DNA of 64,000 bases from an uncultured Clostridia bacterium (GCA_934167965.1 CAKPMJ010000003.1:62001-126000); one strand, 5' to 3'. Shown: positions 33,735 through 44,997, counted from the first letter of the stretch. Translations and numbers: made by a program. Notes: generated by a model not told the origin, from the letters alone.

Positions 33735-36700
33735 TTATTTATTTAGTTTTCTACTTTTCTTGTTCATTACGATTAGTATTACACATATCGATGTTAATGT
33801 TATTACAAATACTGTTATTCCTATGCCTTTTAGTTTTACAGTTCCAGTTGATATATTTTCATAGTATTCAACTAAATCTGTATCTTTATTTATCTTGTCA
33901 TTTTCAGATATAACTTTGCTTGTTTCTTTTCCTAGTATTTCTTTTGCACTATAAACGCTATATGTTTGCGTATCTGCATTATATGCTGTTACATATTTTG
34001 TATTTGTACCTTTTTTATTTTTTGATATTTTAGCGTTTTTCTTTCTTCCCTCTTTAATTTCTGTTACGGCACTTTCAATTGGCATAGCTTCTAACTTACT
34101 TGTTAATTCTTTTGCTTCCGCATAACTTGATTTATCTGTCTTGTATAATGTTTTTGTAACATCTAAATTATCTATGATGTAGCTTACTAAACTCACATCA
34201 TCTTTTCCTATATTATTGTCAAATACTTCTTCTCCTGTAATATAGTTAAACGCATATACTCTGCCATTTGAATAATATACTAACATTATCTCATCATTAT
34301 TATCTATGTTGTTGTTCATTGCAATTATATCTTTATTTTTAAAGTTTGTTGGATATTTTACTTTTGTTAATAAATCATATATAACTCCATCTGTACCTAG
34401 TATTGTTTCATATCGATTTTCATTATATGAGTCTATAATTATTGAATTTCCTTTGCTGTCTAAGCTTCCATCTACTAAATACATCATTCCATTTTTTATA
34501 AATATTTGCTTGTCTTTATATATTTCTTCATTATTCTCTGAAATCTTTGAGCAATGGTAGAAAGTTTTTATATTAGTCCCTTCATATTCAGTCTCATTTA
34601 TTGGTATCTCTTCATTCAATACCTTTATTTTCTTTTTTAGATTACCTAACAGACTCATATCTAATATGTTATATATTTTTCCACTGCTTGTTAATCCTTT
34701 TCCATTATAAATATTTAAGTATTCTCCTTCAAACTCTCTCTTATTTGAGTATAGTTTGTTTTCTAATATATAGAAATATTCATTATCAATTATTTGTATT
34801 AGATTTTGAACATCTCCTTGATTTATTTCTTTTGTGAACCATTTTGTTCCATTTGATACAGTAACTATAAGTGGTGTACTAAAGTCATAATTTAATGTAT
34901 ATACTTTTCTATCTACTGAAGTACTTTCCAAAACAATTTTTCCTTCATTTGTTTTTATATCAAATTTCATATTTGCATTTATATCACTAAATTCGATGTT
35001 GATTTTATCTACATCTACAGCATATGTGTATAATTCTGGTAGTTCTAAATTAGTATTTGACAACATCATAGCTCTTACCATTTCATTTGATAGTAAAGAT
35101 GTAGTCGATGTATCGTCTGGATCTTCTGGATCTTCTGGTACTTGTATGCTTGGTTGAATAACGTTTAGATTACTTGCATTCCAATAATTATCTGACATTG
35201 TTTTTAATTGTGGGAATATTCCAGTAGTATAATTAAACCTTGTTGTTCCTAGACTTAATTTATTAGTATCTACATATATAGATGTACTTGTTGTGTCATT
35301 TAATTCATTAGAGCTTACTAATTGATAAATTCCTTTCTTGCCTTCAGTTGTATCTTTAACATATTGACCATTAACTTTTGAATATTTATAAACATACGTG
35401 TTTTTAATTTCATCTGTATATTCTGTCTTTCCACTTTGGAATCCAATTATCATGCTGACTTGAATTCCATTTATATCAGTTAAGGCTAAATTATTTGCAA
35501 TATAATTTTCAATTAAGTTATAATCATTTACATCCTCTCTACTTATATAACTTAAATCTATATTCCCTATTATTCCTCCTGCAATATTATTAGACATAAC
35601 CATTTTATTTTCATCAGTGTTTACTATATAATTATATCTTATAATTGCTTTATATTGTTTGTCTGTCATTTTATTGTTTTCTATATATCCTACTATTCCT
35701 CCTGCATTATTACTTGATGCTAGTACATTGGTGTTTCCTACATAACAATATCTTACATTTCCATATACCATTTTTCCTACTATTCCTCCTGCATAACTTG
35801 CCGCATTTATCTCTGAATTTGAGCAGAAAGAATGTAATATATATATTTTTTCACTTGCCACATAGCTAGCATTTTTCTTATCAGAAGCAGTATAATATCC
35901 TGTTATTCCTCCTGCAAAATTTCCTGTTGTATTTACTGTTGTGTTTGATACTGCTGCTGCATATATAGTACCCATCTGCTTACCACTAATCCCTCCAACA
36001 TATCCTCCTGTTCCTAGTATATTTGCATTTTCAACTTTTGCTCCATTTATTGTATAATAAGAAACACTATCGCTAACACAGTTATATGTTGCCTTTCCCG
36101 TAATTCCTCCTACACAATTTTTTCCATTTATTTTTGGTTTATTAGATTTTTCAGTGTAAATAGTTTTCATATTCCTCATTCTTAATTGTGAACTTCCTAT
36201 ACACCCTCCTACATTATCACCTGATGCATTTATAGTGTTGTCAGTAGAATATGCTTTTTCTATTATTCCTACTCCATCATTATTATAGTAATGCCTTGCC
36301 TCTCCTATAATTCCTCCTACAAAACTATCTCCATTTACTTCATTTCGAGTAGATGTTATATTTCTAACAATAATCCAACTATAACTCCATAGAACTCCCA
36401 TGTTTCCACCAACATAATTAGAGCCTGATGCATAAATTTTATTATCTGTAGAATCAATTGTTCCTTCACTACCATTTACATATAAGAATCCTACACATCC
36501 ACCTACTCCTTGCGCACTACTGATGCTAACAATTTGTTGATTAGCATAAATTTCATTATTAGTAGATTTTATATTCTTACAATAGCCATAATATTTTGCT
36601 CCAAAACAAGCTCCTGTGGCTCTGCTACTTCCTTGTATTGTACTGTTAGTAACTGTTACATTATTACCTGTTCTATCTAATCTTCCTGCGCATCCACCAG

Positions 36701-39700
36701 TATAATCTCTTCCTGTGATATTTACACTTTTTAGAGTCATATTATTCATTTCAATGCCTGAATAACCTACTATTCCTCCAACATAGCTTCCAGTTGCTGT
36801 TATTGAGATATTATTGTTTTCTTGTGTATTAGCATTTATTGTATTTAATGTTCCTCCAACTGAACTAATTGGTATATATCCGCACAAGCCTCCAACATAA
36901 CTTCTTCCCATTACATCAATTTGACTCAAATTAACGCTACTCATACTTGCAAAATTACTACATCTAGCTACAATTCCTATATAGTCTTTGTTCTGTCCAT
37001 TTATTGTTATATTATTAAAATTACAGTTATTGATTGTGCCATTATTTAAATATATTAACCCTCCATTGTTTCCTTTTGCTGTTATATTACAATTGTTAAA
37101 GTCAATATTTTTTAATTCTTTAACTATTTGATTTATAAAGCCACTATTAGCATTATCTAAACTTAATTCTATTCCTTCAATTCTTTTATGTCCATCACTT
37201 GATATAATTCTTCCTATTTTTTTATTATAATTTGTTAACAAGCTATTTCCATCGTTATCTTTGAAAATAAGATTATCAGTTATCTTATAATTTTCGCCAT
37301 CATTTGTAATTTTGTCGTTCCATTCACTTACGCTATTTATTGTATTATAAAAAGATTTACTAATTATAAAATTAACTTCTAATGTTGTTGATGTATCACT
37401 ATCATCTTGAGAATATGTAATTGTTTTTAATACATATGAATCATAAAATTTTGTTGGTCTAGCAATAATCTCAATAATTTTCTTTTCTTTATCTAGACTT
37501 ATTGTCTCTGTTTCCATATTCTCTATTTCAACTCGTAAACTATCTTCTCGTACATTTTCCACATTATCTACACTTAAAGTTATTTTGACTTTAGTTTCAT
37601 TTTTATCGCTGTAGGCTACTGAAACCAAGCTAGCTTTCATAACTTCTCCAAAAATTATATTAGGTTGGTTTCCTTCATTTAATATATTTCCATTTGTATT
37701 GCATATTTTAGGTAACCATTTGCTATCTAAATCCTTATAATTGTAATACTTTTTATCATCTCCCATATTTAATTTAGAAATCCAAGTGTCTTTTACAAAT
37801 ATTTCTCCATATTTAAGTAAACCTTTTGCTCCATATAAAGTATCTGATACATTTCCATTTACCAATTGTTTTTCATATCCGTAATTGTTTGCTCCTTGTG
37901 TACCGCTGCCTGCAATTCTATTTGTATATGAACTTACATTTTTTGCAACTATATTTCCTAAATATAAGTTATTACTTAATGTCTTAGCATCCTTTCCTAT
38001 AATTCCTCCTATATAGGTACGTCCTGATTCTTGTTTAGTTTCTATATCTACTAAACTATAACAATTGTTTATATTTATAGTTGTTGTACCCTCTCCACAT
38101 ATTCCTCCTATATATGGACTCTTGCTTAACACTTTTCCCTGTGCATAACAATATTGAATCTCTTTTTGGTTGGTTTTGTTACTATAACTATATGTACATA
38201 TTCCTAGTATACCACCTATAGTCGCTGTTTTTGAATTTTGAATATCTGTCGCATCTATATCTATATTAGTTGCATAACTGTTATTTATATAAGTTTTGGT
38301 ATTACTATAATTTACTGTACTTCCATACTCATCTTTAGCATATCCTATAATTCCACCTATATAATAATTCCCATCATTTTTTAAGTTTTTTATTGTTAAA
38401 CTATTTACTGAACAATTTTGTACATATGTATTATATGTATACATATATCCACACAATCCACCTATATATTGATTATTACCAGATAAATCAATATCATTAA
38501 TATGTATATTGTTAATTAAAGTTTGCTTATTACTGTTACTCGAGCCAACTATACCTAGTACTCCTGCAATTGCACTATTGCTCTGTTTATAATTTTCAAT
38601 TTTAATATTTTCTAATTTAGTTCCTGCTGCCACTTGCTCAAATAATGATTTCTGGCTATCAGATATATTACTTAAAGTATAATTTTGTCCATCTAATGTT
38701 CCTTTAAATGTTCCCATTATATATGGACTATCTGTATTTGAATTGCATTTACCCTCAAAGTTTAAATTCTCATATAATTTATAATTTTGAATTAATCCAC
38801 TTACACCATTTTGGTCATTTACTCCAATATTATGCCACTCTTCAGTCGTATATATGTGTTTAGTAAATGATACCTTAACTGTTTTTTTACCAAGCTCTGC
38901 GCCTTCTCCATATTGTATATTTATTTTTTCTCCGCCTTGTTCTTCTCCTGTGATAGAATATATTTCGTATTCGTCAATATAGCTTGTCGGATTACTTAAT
39001 AGTAAATACAATATACTCATCATTTCAGATCTTTTTAATCCTATCACTTTAGAATCAACAAATTTTAATTGTATGCCCTCTTCTTCAAATCCATATCCAT
39101 TTGGATTATATACAGATAATTTAATTATTTGTATGTTATTTTCATCAAAATCAAAATTATCTGTAAACTCATATTCTTTTCCATCATGGTTATTCATTCC
39201 TTCTATTTCTGTTTTTACATTTCTTTTAATGTTATCTATTATATTCGGTTCATCTTTTATATCTTTATCATTATCTATATCTTTATACTCAATTTTTTCT
39301 GTTGATATAATATTTAATACAACTTCATTTTTTTCCTCTATATTTATAGTTTCTTGATATGGCATACATTTATTTAATTTTAATTGTGGAAAATAATGAT
39401 TTTCCACATATTGTTCAATTTCAAAAGCTTCATCTGTATTTAATAGATTGTTTTGGAATTTATAATCATTTAAAGCTGTATAGCTTTGTTTCATATTATA
39501 ATCATTATTTTCATATGTTGTACTACAGAAGTAATATGAAAATTGTGAATTTGCTCCTGAACTATTATAGATATTAGGACCTTTGTTTACTTCTTTTTGG
39601 TTCTGATCTAATGATTTCTTATGCATCGTGCTTCCTTCATTTACTTTTATCTCTTGCGTCGAATATATATTTCTAATATTTGAACCTGTTTCAGCAGTAT

Positions 39701-42700
39701 AAATCATATTTGCAGCAATTGAGTCTGTATTTGTTATATGGTTAATAATAATTGGTGACACATTATATACGTTTCTTAAGCTTCCTCCTGCCATTAATGT
39801 TCCTATCATTCCACTTATATTTCTTGAACCAAATTCAGTAATGCTTCCTCTTGTTTCTATTCCTTGTCCATATATATAACCATTCTGTATTGTTCCATAT
39901 GATTTTGTACAAAATCCGTTAATATATTGTGATCCATATAATTTAGAGTCGAATTTAATTATAAATTTATTTATAACACCTCTATTCTCATATCCAACCA
40001 ATCCAATATATTTCTTATCGTTTTTCGTACATTTCTGTAAATGAAACATTAAATTGTCTATAGTACCGTTGTTGTATAAAAATAGTCCATATATTCCATC
40101 TAGCTCATTTATGTAGTTTGCTCTTTCGTTAGTATTTTTTATATAATAATCATACACTAAATTTTTCAAACTTGCATTTTCTGCAATTTGATAAAATAAA
40201 TATGGTGTGTATTTTTGATTGTTTTCTATATCGGAATTTTTCATATCTTTTGATATTGTCTTTCCATTGAAATCTATACTACCATAAAATTGTATTTCTG
40301 GGCTTCCAAATGTATATTGACTTTCTTTTGTAGCTTCTATTAGATCTATATTTTTTGAAATAAAGTAATTTCCCTTAGGCTGTATATCTAAAAATTCCTT
40401 TTTATTATCAATAACTTTTATTTCACTACAATTTATTGGATCATATTTAAATTCTAATTCATCTAGTATATGTTCTCTACCATATTTAGCTATAACTATT
40501 TCTAATTTATATACTGCACTTGTCTCTGCGTTTAATATATATGATAAATCTACTGCTGCTTTAGTATTATCTCCATCTCCATATGTGTCAGTTCCATATT
40601 TTTCACCTAGATAATCATTTCCTATATAGTCTTCATATTCTCCATTTTCATTTTTCTTTTGGATAATTCCATTCTTTTTTAGTCTTACATAAAAATATCC
40701 TATCTCTTTTTCTTCTTCATTTGTTTGAAAATCTTTGTCTTCAAAATTAGCTTTAGCTTGCACTTTAACATTATATGTGAATGGTTCATAGTCTGTTGCT
40801 TTATTTCCTAATTCTACCTGTAGATCATTAATCTCTAATGTTTCTTTGCTATTAGCTGATAAATAAAATCCTAGATATCCATCATCTGGTATTTTTGCTG
40901 TATAGGTTATCCTGTCTCCAAGTACAGTGGTTACCCCCTCAATCTTTTCTATACTCGTTCCTATACTTTTTCCTTTTTGGATATAAATATTATCTTTAAT
41001 TGAATCACTACTTACTTTTGCCTTAAATGACATCGTAACATTTTTTCCTTTATATTTACTAAAATCATATACATAGCATTGATTTGATGTAAGTGTTAAT
41101 GTTGATGTATTAGTTCCAACACTTGCCGTTTTTCCATAATTTCTTGTTGATTTTATATCATCAAAAACCGTATTTCCATCAACTACTTTATATCCTTTCT
41201 CTAAAACCCCAAAGCATTGTGAATACCACTTATTTTCAGATTCTACATCTATCAAATTTTTTCCATTTTCTGTTTTTTCTCTTGTAATTCCTTTTAGACT
41301 AAGTTTTCCTGATAACCCTCCTGTTATGTATTCTACTTTGAAATATTTTTTTGCTACTTTGTTTTCATCATTTGTTTCATTATATTCATCAATATAACAC
41401 TCTAATATATATTTTCTTCCTTCTTTTAAATCCTTATATGTACATAAAACATCTGTATTTACACTAATATTCATTTTATTTGTATTTATAATCTTTCCAT
41501 CATCTGCTTGTTCATCATATGCTTCTTTCAGCCTTAATTCTGCAGTTCCATTTAAACATGCTCCATCTATATCTGTTAAATTTGCTACTAACTCTATCAT
41601 GTTATTTGTAATCAGTACTTCTTTAGTTATAAATTCTGCTGGCTTCTTTCTTGTTGTAAATATTTTTTCTCCTTTTAGTTCCACTGCTACTTCTTCTGTA
41701 ACAGAACCTTGTTTGGCAATTGCTGTGACTACAACATTGTAAGTAGTATTTGAATTAAGATTATTCAACACTTTCTCTAATCCTTCAACTGCAAACTCAT
41801 TAATTTCATTTCCAGTTAAATTAACCTCTTCTATAATTTGTTTTGTATCATCTCTCTGAATTTGTATCTTTATATTTTGCAAAATTTGAAATAATAATGA
41901 ATTCGTATTATCGTTTACAGAAATCTTTACTTTTGCGGTAGAATCTGTTATATCTTGTTCATCACATTGTATATCTACAAATAATTTTCCTAAAGGACTT
42001 GTTGTGAATTTTAGGTAACCTATTTCTTGATTTTTTTGTATTCCATTTCCGTCTTCAATATCATAATTACCTTTTACCTTCAATTCGTATGGTTTGTTTG
42101 GATCCAATGTATTAAATAATAATTCCTTTGTTGATGTATCTATGTTTTTCTTTTCTATTTGTTTTCCTGTGCCGTCATATAATTCGTATCTATAATCTAA
42201 TATATTAACATCATCTTCATTTACCAATTGCACACTAATCTTATTTGATACCATGTCGCTTTCTTTTAGTCTTAAATTTACAGTTGGAGCTGCTTTTAAT
42301 GTAACTGTATTTCCTGTGTTTCCTTTTAATTTCATTTCATTATTTGCAGTATCATAAAAGATGATCTCGTATTTATATTTTGTATTTGATTTTAATACAT
42401 TACCTGTTTGATACTTTACATCTTTACCTTGTAAAATATCTAATAATGTTTGAGTATTTATAGAATATTTGTCTCCATTTATGTTTATTCGAGCTTTTGT
42501 AACACCATTTATAGCTTCATCTTCTATGTCAGATATTATCTTCAAATTTTGTAATTCTATTTTGTCTGAATATATTTTTCCATTTTTTAAACTTAATTCT
42601 ATCGGATTAACTTTATCTGCTTCTGCTGTCTTAAACTCTTGTGTAGTAAATTTAACTTCATATATTTCTCCACTTTCATCTGTATATTGATATGTACCAA

Positions 42701-43814
42701 TAACTGTGTATTTTGTATTTGGCAATAATTTGATAACTTTTAACGTTTCTGATATGTTTGTAGATGCTCTAAATGATAATTCATCATCTTTGTAAAAATT
42801 AAATGTTACTGCCTTACTAATTGCACCACTTGGATCATCTATTGTAACCTCTGTTGAAGCTGAATATATATTTGCTATAAATTTTGTACATGATACTTTT
42901 GGTTTTTGCCACTTAATTGTATTTCCACCATTATTGTCTCTATCATCTGGTTTTTTAGAGTTATCTGGTTTTTTATTTATATTTGGCTTTTGTTCATTAA
43001 TCTTATTTTCTTCTGTTTCATTTTCCTCTACTTTATTTTCTTCTACTGTATTTTCTTCTGGAGTTTTTATCTCTTCTTTCATTATTCCTAAGGCAATCAT
43101 TAACTCTTTATATGTATATTTACAATTAAAGTCATTTATTTTTATTATCGATGCTTCATCTATGTCTAATATTTTTCCATATACGAATTTTCCATCTTCT
43201 AGGGTATAATATGTAATAAATCCTTTTGTGAAGTTTATTACACTATTCATTTTTATTGTATATTTTTTTGAACTCGTTTCTATTTTCATTTCTTTGGTAT
43301 TTATATACATATTATCTGAATTTTTCATTAAAATATAATCGTTATAATCAGCTCTTTCCATTGTATGTTCATCATATAGCGCTCCTGATGTTATTGTAAA
43401 TCCCTCATATCCATCTACAGTTTTTAAGTCACTCGTAATTAGCTTCATATCTTTTGATAAATTGTATAAAGCAAGTTTATCATTAACATATATAGGATAA
43501 TCTAAGTTTATATTTCTTTCTTTAGCTGCTCCTACATAATAAGACTTATAATTTTTATAAATCTCATCTTGGTCTTTTACCTCCAAAGCCTCTATACTTT
43601 GATCAACATCGAAACTAGGATTTAATAAGTTATTTACTAAATCTTTCCCTGATACTGCATAGCCATCATATGTTATTGTTTTATATGGCACAAATCTTAA
43701 ATAAATAAAATATATTGCAATTAATATAATTATTAAAAAATTAAATAATGCTATTAAAAATACTGGTGATCTTCTTAATTTTCTTTTATTATTTTTTCTC
43801 GATTTATTTCCCAT
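33735..43814 (-). CDS. 3359-residue surface protein with GLUG-type beta-helix repeats
   Basis: The longest gene here. It has a basic N-terminus, a membrane helix at about 19-42 and an anchor domain to about 255. A linker rich in EEN/KPD reaches about 305, followed by FN3-like domains. A jelly-roll, carbohydrate-binding-like domain lies around 850-1010 (TMSFKAKVSS...LGFYLSANS). Two long blocks follow with repeated [VIA]GG[IC][IVCT]G motifs, typical of GLUG/right-handed beta-helices. A C-terminal domain and a second membrane helix (GIGITVFVITLTSICVILIV) with a KKSRKLNK tail end the protein. Both ends would be in the membrane with a huge outer loop. It has its own promoter and terminator but adjoins the F1-like operon and shares its anchor domain. 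Confidence 0.87.
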   Translation of the reverse strand: MGNKSRKNNKRKLRRSPVFLIALFNFLIIILIAIYFIYLRFVPYKTITYDGYAVSGKDLVNNLLNPSFDVDQSIEALEVKDQDEIYKNYKSYYVGAAKERNINLDYPIYVNDKLALYNLSKDMKLITSDLKTVDGYEGFTITSGALYDEHTMERADYNDYILMKNSDNMYINTKEMKIETSSKKYTIKMNSVINFTKGFITYYTLEDGKFVYGKILDIDEASIIKINDFNCKYTYKELMIALGIMKEEIKTPEENTVEENKVEENETEENKINEQKPNINKKPDNSKKPDDRDNNGGNTIKWQKPKVSCTKFIANIYSASTEVTIDDPSGAISKAVTFNFYKDDELSFRASTNISETLKVIKLLPNTKYTVIGTYQYTDESGEIYEVKFTTQEFKTAEADKVNPIELSLKNGKIYSDKIELQNLKIISDIEDEAINGVTKARININGDKYSINTQTLLDILQGKDVKYQTGNVLKSNTKYKYEIIFYDTANNEMKLKGNTGNTVTLKAAPTVNLRLKESDMVSNKISVQLVNEDDVNILDYRYELYDGTGKQIEKKNIDTSTKELLFNTLDPNKPYELKVKGNYDIEDGNGIQKNQEIGYLKFTTSPLGKLFVDIQCDEQDITDSTAKVKISVNDNTNSLLFQILQNIKIQIQRDDTKQIIEEVNLTGNEINEFAVEGLEKVLNNLNSNTTYNVVVTAIAKQGSVTEEVAVELKGEKIFTTRKKPAEFITKEVLITNNMIELVANLTDIDGACLNGTAELRLKEAYDEQADDGKIINTNKMNISVNTDVLCTYKDLKEGRKYILECYIDEYNETNDENKVAKKYFKVEYITGGLSGKLSLKGITREKTENGKNLIDVESENKWYSQCFGVLEKGYKVVDGNTVFDDIKSTRNYGKTASVGTNTSTLTLTSNQCYVYDFSKYKGKNVTMSFKAKVSSDSIKDNIYIQKGKSIGTSIEKIEGVTTVLGDRITYTAKIPDDGYLGFYLSANSKETLEINDLQVELGNKATDYEPFTYNVKVQAKANFEDKDFQTNEEEKEIGYFYVRLKKNGIIQKKNENGEYEDYIGNDYLGEKYGTDTYGDGDNTKAAVDLSYILNAETSAVYKLEIVIAKYGREHILDELEFKYDPINCSEIKVIDNKKEFLDIQPKGNYFISKNIDLIEATKESQYTFGSPEIQFYGSIDFNGKTISKDMKNSDIENNQKYTPYLFYQIAENASLKNLVYDYYIKNTNERANYINELDGIYGLFLYNNGTIDNLMFHLQKCTKNDKKYIGLVGYENRGVINKFIIKFDSKLYGSQYINGFCTKSYGTIQNGYIYGQGIETRGSITEFGSRNISGMIGTLMAGGSLRNVYNVSPIIINHITNTDSIAANMIYTAETGSNIRNIYSTQEIKVNEGSTMHKKSLDQNQKEVNKGPNIYNSSGANSQFSYYFCSTTYENNDYNMKQSYTALNDYKFQNNLLNTDEAFEIEQYVENHYFPQLKLNKCMPYQETINIEEKNEVVLNIISTEKIEYKDIDNDKDIKDEPNIIDNIKRNVKTEIEGMNNHDGKEYEFTDNFDFDENNIQIIKLSVYNPNGYGFEEEGIQLKFVDSKVIGLKRSEMMSILYLLLSNPTSYIDEYEIYSITGEEQGGEKINIQYGEGAELGKKTVKVSFTKHIYTTEEWHNIGVNDQNGVSGLIQNYKLYENLNFEGKCNSNTDSPYIMGTFKGTLDGQNYTLSNISDSQKSLFEQVAAGTKLENIKIENYKQSNSAIAGVLGIVGSSNSNKQTLINNIHINDIDLSGNNQYIGGLCGYMYTYNTYVQNCSVNSLTIKNLKNDGNYYIGGIIGYAKDEYGSTVNYSNTKTYINNSYATNIDIDATDIQNSKTATIGGILGICTYSYSNKTNQKEIQYCYAQGKVLSKSPYIGGICGEGTTTININNCYSLVDIETKQESGRTYIGGIIGKDAKTLSNNLYLGNIVAKNVSSYTNRIAGSGTQGANNYGYEKQLVNGNVSDTLYGAKGLLKYGEIFVKDTWISKLNMGDDKKYYNYKDLDSKWLPKICNTNGNILNEGNQPNIIFGEVMKASLVSVAYSDKNETKVKITLSVDNVENVREDSLRVEIENMETETISLDKEKKIIEIIARPTKFYDSYVLKTITYSQDDSDTSTTLEVNFIISKSFYNTINSVSEWNDKITNDGENYKITDNLIFKDNDGNSLLTNYNKKIGRIISSDGHKRIEGIELSLDNANSGFINQIVKELKNIDFNNCNITAKGNNGGLIYLNNGTINNCNFNNITINGQNKDYIGIVARCSNFASMSSVNLSQIDVMGRSYVGGLCGYIPISSVGGTLNTINANTQENNNISITATGSYVGGIVGYSGIEMNNMTLKSVNITGRDYTGGCAGRLDRTGNNVTVTNSTIQGSSRATGACFGAKYYGYCKNIKSTNNEIYANQQIVSISSAQGVGGCVGFLYVNGSEGTIDSTDNKIYASGSNYVGGNMGVLWSYSWIIVRNITSTRNEVNGDSFVGGIIGEARHYYNNDGVGIIEKAYSTDNTINASGDNVGGCIGSSQLRMRNMKTIYTEKSNKPKINGKNCVGGITGKATYNCVSDSVSYYTINGAKVENANILGTGGYVGGISGKQMGTIYAAAVSNTTVNTTGNFAGGITGYYTASDKKNASYVASEKIYILHSFCSNSEINAASYAGGIVGKMVYGNVRYCYVGNTNVLASSNNAGGIVGYIENNKMTDKQYKAIIRYNYIVNTDENKMVMSNNIAGGIIGNIDLSYISREDVNDYNLIENYIANNLALTDINGIQVSMIIGFQSGKTEYTDEIKNTYVYKYSKVNGQYVKDTTEGKKGIYQLVSSNELNDTTSTSIYVDTNKLSLGTTRFNYTTGIFPQLKTMSDNYWNASNLNVIQPSIQVPEDPEDPDDTSTTSLLSNEMVRAMMLSNTNLELPELYTYAVDVDKINIEFSDINANMKFDIKTNEGKIVLESTSVDRKVYTLNYDFSTPLIVTVSNGTKWFTKEINQGDVQNLIQIIDNEYFYILENKLYSNKREFEGEYLNIYNGKGLTSSGKIYNILDMSLLGNLKKKIKVLNEEIPINETEYEGTNIKTFYHCSKISENNEEIYKDKQIFIKNGMMYLVDGSLDSKGNSIIIDSYNENRYETILGTDGVIYDLLTKVKYPTNFKNKDIIAMNNNIDNNDEIMLVYYSNGRVYAFNYITGEEVFDNNIGKDDVSLVSYIIDNLDVTKTLYKTDKSSYAEAKELTSKLEAMPIESAVTEIKEGRKKNAKISKNKKGTNTKYVTAYNADTQTYSVYSAKEILGKETSKVISENDKINKDTDLVEYYENISTGTVKLKGIGITVFVITLTSICVILIVMNKKSRKLNK

Positions 43815-43849
43815 CTTTTTCTCTCCTATATATAGTATTTCCCGTTTAT

Positions 43850-43878
43850 ATTTTACCGCATAAAAAAATAAATGGCAA
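43850..43878 (-). promoter_or_regulatory. Promoter of the 3359-residue protein gene
   Basis: On the minus strand TTGCCA, 17 bases, TAAAAT, about 35 bases before the start codon. The -35 lies inside the hairpin that terminates the upstream M23 gene. Confidence 0.6.
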
Positions 43879-43903
43879 TATTCAAATTGCCATTTATTTT
43901 TTA
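43862..43903 (-). terminator. Terminator of the M23 gene
   Basis: AAATAAATGGCAAT pairs with ATTGCCATTTATTT around a six-base loop, with T runs on both strands. Confidence 0.8.
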
Positions 43904-43965
43904 TTAGTTTAATGTCTTTCTTATTTCCCTAAGGACTTAGCTTTTTTTACATTTTTGTTACATTT

Positions 43966-44967
43966 TTAATATATGTAATTTTGTGGGTTATATGCTACCC
44001 CATTTACTCTTACTTCAAAGTGAAGATGTGGTCCTGTAGAATTTCCTGTTGAACCTACGGCTGCTATCTTTTCTCCTTGTGATACTTTCTGTCCTACTGA
44101 CGCATATAGTGAACTACAATGTCCATAATATGTTTGAACTCCATTTTTATGTGTCACTACAATAAGCTTTCCGTAAGAACCTTTCCAACCAGAAAATGTT
44201 ACTGTTCCTGATGCAGCAGCTTTTACTCCTGTTCCATATGAAGTCGCTATGTCCAATCCAGTATGTGCACCAGATCTTAATCTACTCATATTTCCAAATC
44301 TTGAACTTAGCATTCCACTTACTGGTTTTATTAAAGATAACCCTAATGATGCTTTTCCTTGTGACATGTTCCTTGATGTTGTGACTTTACCTGATGATAC
44401 TCTATATGTATTTGTTTTTTTAGGTATTACTATTTTCTTTTCATATAGTTTTGCTACCGCCTTATCTTCTGATATAAATCCTTTTAAATCTGTTTCATAT
44501 TTTTCTTTTATTGTTATATCATCTATATTATTACTGTCTTTCTTTTTTAGTTTTTTTACTACGGCTTCTGCAGTTTTGAAGTCACTTACATATGCTTTTT
44601 CTTCATCGTCTTCTAATATAGCATAATATTTATAATATGCTATTCCTCTGTCTGCAACTTTTTGGAATATTTCCTCATCATTTGTTTCTATTCCTTTTTT
44701 TAACAGACACATATTATATGTAGGCATTTCATCTATTGATATAAATGCTAAATTACTATTGTCTCCATTTCCATTTTCGATGTAATCACTTATTCTTTTT
44801 TGCAATTCATTCTTTTTAGCACAATATCCTACTACTTCTCCGTCTAATGTTACTCTATATATTGGTTTATATAAAAAGGCAAATGCTCCTACTATAAGAG
44901 CTAAGCCTATAACTATTAAAATTAAGAACTTTATTGATGATCTTATTTTTACTAGTATTTTCTTCAT
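43966..44967 (-). CDS. M23-family (LytM) peptidoglycan endopeptidase-like membrane protein
   Basis: The protein has 333 residues. An N-terminal membrane helix (about 14-31) is followed by a region of about 170 residues and a C-terminal LytM domain from about 210. Zinc and catalytic residues are present: His and Asp in GAHTGLDIA, His in YYGHCSS, and HLHFEV. It should therefore be an active endopeptidase on the outer face of the membrane. It has its own promoter and terminator and lies just before the giant surface protein gene, so it could open the wall for that structure. A spore-related role (SpoIIQ-like layout) is an alternative. Confidence 0.9.
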   Translation of the reverse strand: MKKILVKIRSSIKFLILIVIGLALIVGAFAFLYKPIYRVTLDGEVVGYCAKKNELQKRISDYIENGNGDNSNLAFISIDEMPTYNMCLLKKGIETNDEEIFQKVADRGIAYYKYYAILEDDEEKAYVSDFKTAEAVVKKLKKKDSNNIDDITIKEKYETDLKGFISEDKAVAKLYEKKIVIPKKTNTYRVSSGKVTTSRNMSQGKASLGLSLIKPVSGMLSSRFGNMSRLRSGAHTGLDIATSYGTGVKAAASGTVTFSGWKGSYGKLIVVTHKNGVQTYYGHCSSLYASVGQKVSQGEKIAAVGSTGNSTGPHLHFEVRVNGVAYNPQNYIY

Positions 44968-44997
44968 CTATCTCTTCCCCTATTTTGTTTTTTGTTT

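Noticed and set aside
35600..38600. Tandem DNA repeat or CRISPR-like array in the giant gene
   Set aside because: The recurring words come from the GG-I-x-G protein repeats of the beta-helix. Spacing is irregular and the DNA copies diverge, so it is protein repetition.
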